From: Spirochaetaceae bacterium
Lineage (GTDB): Bacteria; Spirochaetota; Spirochaetia; Treponematales; Breznakiellaceae
Reading direction: 5' to 3'
Assembly (NCBI GenBank): GCA_031283025.1
Contig: JAITCP010000080.1
Location: 1-7,589 of the forward strand
DNA: 7,589 nt
Both the position numbers and the translations under genes were made by a program. Below the pieces are notes generated by a model. The model did no database searches. It saw only the letters and a program-made list of their open reading frames with translations, and was not told where the DNA came from. Positions 5,621-7,589 of this stretch are shown here, one piece after another (position 1 is the first letter of the stretch; each line of letters opens with the position of its first letter).

Positions 5621-6234
5621 GTGAGCCGTCCCACGGAATAACAAGAATAGCGGTACTGGTAAGCGGCGGCGGCACAAACCTGCAGGCGCTGATCGACGCG
5701 GGGAAAGACGGCGGCCTTGGCGGTGGGGAGCTTTCCCTTGTGGCGTCATCTAAATCCGGCGTACCCGCTCTGGAACGCGCCGAAAGGGCAAACATCCCCG
5801 CCATAACGGTGGAACGGAAAAACTACGCGAACGCCGCCGAATTCGATCATGCGCTGGCCGCCATGCTGAAAGACCACAGGATTGACCTTGTTGTACTTGC
5901 GGGTTTTTTGTGCGTGCTGGGGCCGCAGGTACTTCAATCTTATGAAGACCGGATAATCAACGTACATCCTTCGCTCATCCCCTCCTTTTGCGGCAAGGGC
6001 TTTTACGGCCTGCGCGTCCACGAAGCAGCGCTTGAATACGGCGTAAAAGTAACGGGGGCGACGGTTCACTTTGTCAATCAGGTGGTGGACGGCGGCAAAA
6101 TAATTTTGCAAAAGGCAGTTGATATTTTGCCGGGGGACACGCCCCAATCCCTGCAAGAACGGGTAATGCGCGAAGCCGAATGGAAAATTTTACCCCAGGC
6201 CGTTGCCATGTTCTGCCGCGGGGAACTATCGTAA
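5617..6234 (+). CDS. purN: Phosphoribosylglycinamide formyltransferase (GAR transformylase)
   Basis: PurN transfers a formyl group from 10-formyl-tetrahydrofolate to GAR, step 3 of purine synthesis. The 205-residue length is typical. The phosphate-binding loop is VSGGGTNLQALI (15-26). The catalytic triad is present as Asn115 and His117 in INVHPSLIPSF and Asp158 in VVDGGKIILQ. The form with CGKGFYGLRVHEAAL (125-139) and AEWKILPQAV (187-196) is the clostridial/spirochaetal-looking variant. The ATG overlaps the purM stop (ATGA), with GGGGTG at 5603-5608 as a likely ribosome site, so translation is probably coupled to purM. It is the last purine gene here; a minus-strand gene ends only 9 bp beyond it. 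Confidence 0.96.
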   Translation: MSEPSHGITRIAVLVSGGGTNLQALIDAGKDGGLGGGELSLVASSKSGVPALERAERANIPAITVERKNYANAAEFDHALAAMLKDHRIDLVVLAGFLCVLGPQVLQSYEDRIINVHPSLIPSFCGKGFYGLRVHEAALEYGVKVTGATVHFVNQVVDGGKIILQKAVDILPGDTPQSLQERVMREAEWKILPQAVAMFCRGELS

Positions 6235-6247
6235 GGTTTGCCTTTAC
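6231..6247. other. Short imperfect hairpin containing both convergent stop codons
   Basis: GTAAGG (6231-6236) pairs with CCTTTAC (6241-6247) with one bulged T around TTTG. One arm holds the purN TAA and the other the TAA of the minus-strand gene. It is short and has no long U-tract, so it is at best a weak terminator in a 9-bp convergent junction. Confidence 0.3.
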
Positions 6248-6984
6248 AGGCTGTTCAATGTAAGCAGCTTCGAGCTTATCAATGTAGCTGTAGTTCCGTC
6301 AAAGTCTACCTCATAGAGCCACCCTTTCTCAAAGGCGGTTATTTCCGCCGGTAAAGGTTTGCCAGGCGGTGCCGTAATCACAATTTGTAATGCAGAAAGA
6401 GTAATATTGGAACCAAACTTAAATAACGCTGTAGTATTGGGAGCAACATAAGGAAGATCTCCGTTTTCAGGCTTTTCAGGAGTACCATTAATAAAAAGAC
6501 GAAAATCCGAATACCCGTTGTTTCTTATAGTAAGGCAAACATCATCGAATAATCCCGCATCACTAGAAGGCAGCACGGGAATTTGAATCCTTGTTGTAAC
6601 ATCTTTTGGAATACGCATAGAAACAAAGGCATTATCGTCTTCGGGGGAAATATAGGGGATAACAACACTGCCTGTAGGCAGATAATAAGTCAAATAAAAC
6701 AAATAAGGTTCCGTAGTTGGAAGCCAAACTTGAGCAGTTGAAATCCCATTACCAGAAACAGAATCAATCTTGGTTTGTCTGGTAAAATTACTAAAAACAT
6801 CCACTTGATACCTATTTCTGGTATTATCGAAGTATATTTTAGTTAATGAAGGTTCATTTTCGTTATGGCCTTTTATTTCTTCTCCTTTCCCCAAATCAAA
6901 AAAACCGGTGCAAGAGGCAAAAAATACCACAACAAGCGTTCCAAGAATTACAAAAATCCATTGATGTTCCAATTTCTGTTTCAT
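6244..6984 (-). CDS. Predicted lipoprotein of unknown function
   Basis: I do not recognise a defined function for this 246-residue protein. The N-terminus is a lipoprotein signal peptide: positively charged start (MKQK), a hydrophobic core at about 9-22 and a lipobox FFASC with Cys25 as the likely lipid-modified residue. The spirochaete style of lipobox tolerates bulky residues before Ala-Ser-Cys. The mature part is rich in beta-forming, aromatic and Asn/Thr/Pro residues. A first block has YFDNTRNRYQVDVF (51-64) and LFYLTYYLP (95-103); a second has LTIRNNGYSDFRLFINGTP (151-169) and ends near WLYEVDF (222-228). This suggests two beta-sandwich-like modules on the cell surface or in the periplasm. 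AGGAG (6991-6995) lies 6 nt before the ATG. The gene is more AT-rich than the purine genes. Its C-terminal half resembles the neighbouring gene at 7117. Confidence 0.8.
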   Translation of the reverse strand: MKQKLEHQWIFVILGTLVVVFFASCTGFFDLGKGEEIKGHNENEPSLTKIYFDNTRNRYQVDVFSNFTRQTKIDSVSGNGISTAQVWLPTTEPYLFYLTYYLPTGSVVIPYISPEDDNAFVSMRIPKDVTTRIQIPVLPSSDAGLFDDVCLTIRNNGYSDFRLFINGTPEKPENGDLPYVAPNTTALFKFGSNITLSALQIVITAPPGKPLPAEITAFEKGWLYEVDFDGTTATLISSKLLTLNSL

Positions 6985-7007
6985 ATTTCACTCCTAAAAA
7001 ACCCAGT

Positions 7008-7048
7008 GTAAACAAAAAGCAACCCTCCCGTTTCAATAAAACGGGAGG
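7008..7048 (-). terminator. Intrinsic terminator after the upstream minus-strand gene
   Basis: CCTCCCGTTT (7024-7033) pairs exactly with AAACGGGAGG (7039-7048) around a 5-nt loop. Reading the minus strand, the stem is followed by GTTGCTTTTTGTTT, a U-rich tail. It lies 68 bp after the stop of the gene ending at 7117 and about 40 bp before the next start. It should end that transcript, or let only part of it continue into the lipoprotein gene. Confidence 0.75.
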
Positions 7049-7116
7049 TATTACTGCCAGTCTAAACTGCAATGTCCATCATAGCAGTTAAACTTAAAAA
7101 AATATTCAGCAGCAAA

Positions 7117-7589
7117 CTAAAGCCAATCAAATACAATGGCTGTCGGCCCGCCACTTTCCGCTTCCTCATCCAATTCCACCACAGCAGAAATGGAAGTATT
7201 TTGATCGCCGGTAACGATCACTGTATATAGCTTATCTGCCTTTAATACTAGGTTTTTTGAACCAGACGAACTCACTACATCAACTTCCCGTGCATTAGGC
7301 CCAAATTTACAAGTAATCGTCTTTTGGGTTTCAAATCCATCTTTCGTATTAGGAATGGACAAATCAATCGGAAAATCTTTTATTCCTCTGAAATATGTTA
7401 TCCCTGTGGGGCTCTTAACCGGAATATTATCCATAATTAAATGCATCGCATCCGATCCTTGATTGTTAACCCTCAGTATAGCCATGCCCGCTGTTTTTGT
7501 TGTTAGGGCATTTATTGCGTCTTGCACATAAAAGTAATCTTCATCTTGCTGGTCTAATACAAGTGATCTAGCCCACGCGTTACCATTTT
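7117..7589 (-). CDS. Hypothetical protein, C-terminal part (5' end outside window), related to neighbouring lipoprotein
   Basis: The reading frame is open from the window edge to a TAG at 7117-7119, giving at least 156 residues. The GTG at 7525-7527 is not a likely start because about 20 further sense codons precede it (… ARSLVLDQQDEDYFY). I do not recognise a family. The sequence is beta-rich with few charged clusters except an acidic patch near the end (LDEEAES), and it ends IVFDWL. The segment ILRVNNQGSDAMHLIMDNIP resembles LTIRNNGYSDFRLFINGTP of the downstream lipoprotein, and KLYTVIVTGD resembles WLYEVDFDGT at a similar distance. The two are probably diverged paralogues. By analogy this one may also be exported, but its N-terminus is not visible. 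It is AT-rich like its neighbour and is followed by an intrinsic terminator. Confidence 0.75.
   Translation of the reverse strand, partial: NGNAWARSLVLDQQDEDYFYVQDAINALTTKTAGMAILRVNNQGSDAMHLIMDNIPVKSPTGITYFRGIKDFPIDLSIPNTKDGFETQKTITCKFGPNAREVDVVSSSGSKNLVLKADKLYTVIVTGDQNTSISAVVELDEEAESGGPTAIVFDWL

Noticed and set aside
7061..7089. AACTGC/GCAGTT inverted pair and a T7 run near the 3' end of the gene at 7117
   Set aside because: The pair is only 6 bp with a 13-nt loop and the T-run is not next to a stem; the hairpin at 7024-7048 is the better terminator.
1..7589. Mobile element, CRISPR array, tRNA or rRNA
   Set aside because: I saw no transposase-like protein, regularly spaced repeats, cloverleaf or conserved rRNA sequence; the palindromes are the only repeat-like elements.

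Overview
The window looks like a chromosomal segment of an anaerobic, moderately GC-rich spirochaete. A Treponema of the termite-gut type is my best guess. The reasons are an [FeFe] hydrogenase, a clostridial/spirochaetal style purine set with an Fe-S type PurF, a spirochaete-like lipobox (FFASC), and fast-diverging predicted lipoproteins. The organism assignment is inference; no rRNA or other definitive marker is present.

Layout. (1) Positions 1-784, plus strand: the 3' part of an [FeFe]-hydrogenase catalytic gene, cut by the window edge. (2) 785-916: a convergent intergenic region holding two perfect inverted repeats; the first looks like a bidirectional terminator. (3) 917-2200, minus strand: a bacterial Rsm22/METTL17-family protein (predicted SAM-binding and Fe-S-binding, ribosome-associated family) that begins at a TTG codon and carries low-complexity insertions. 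One insertion is encoded next to a terminator-like hairpin pointing the opposite way. (4) 2201-2298: a divergent promoter region with a good minus-strand promoter, a 12-bp palindrome over its -10 box, and a weaker plus-strand candidate. (5) 2299-6234, plus strand: a compact purine operon, purC-purF-purM-purN. Junctions are a 3-bp gap (purC/purF), a 97-bp gap holding two hairpins (purF/purM) and an ATGA overlap (purM/purN). (6) 6244-7589, minus strand, clearly more AT-rich: two predicted surface-type proteins that resemble each other in their C-terminal halves, separated by an intrinsic terminator. The second is cut by the window edge.

How the genes work together. PurF makes phosphoribosylamine (step 1 of IMP synthesis), PurN formylates GAR (step 3), PurM closes the imidazole ring (step 5) and PurC adds aspartate to CAIR (step 8). 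The enzymes for the remaining steps are not in this window. HydA, the Rsm22-like protein and PurF all keep the cysteines expected for metal clusters, which fits an anaerobic lifestyle.

I see no mobile element, CRISPR array, tRNA or rRNA. The coding content is largely ordinary. The less usual signals are the intergenic palindromes, the antisense terminator inside the rsm22-like gene, the TTG start with a palindromic promoter, and the paired lipoprotein-like genes.
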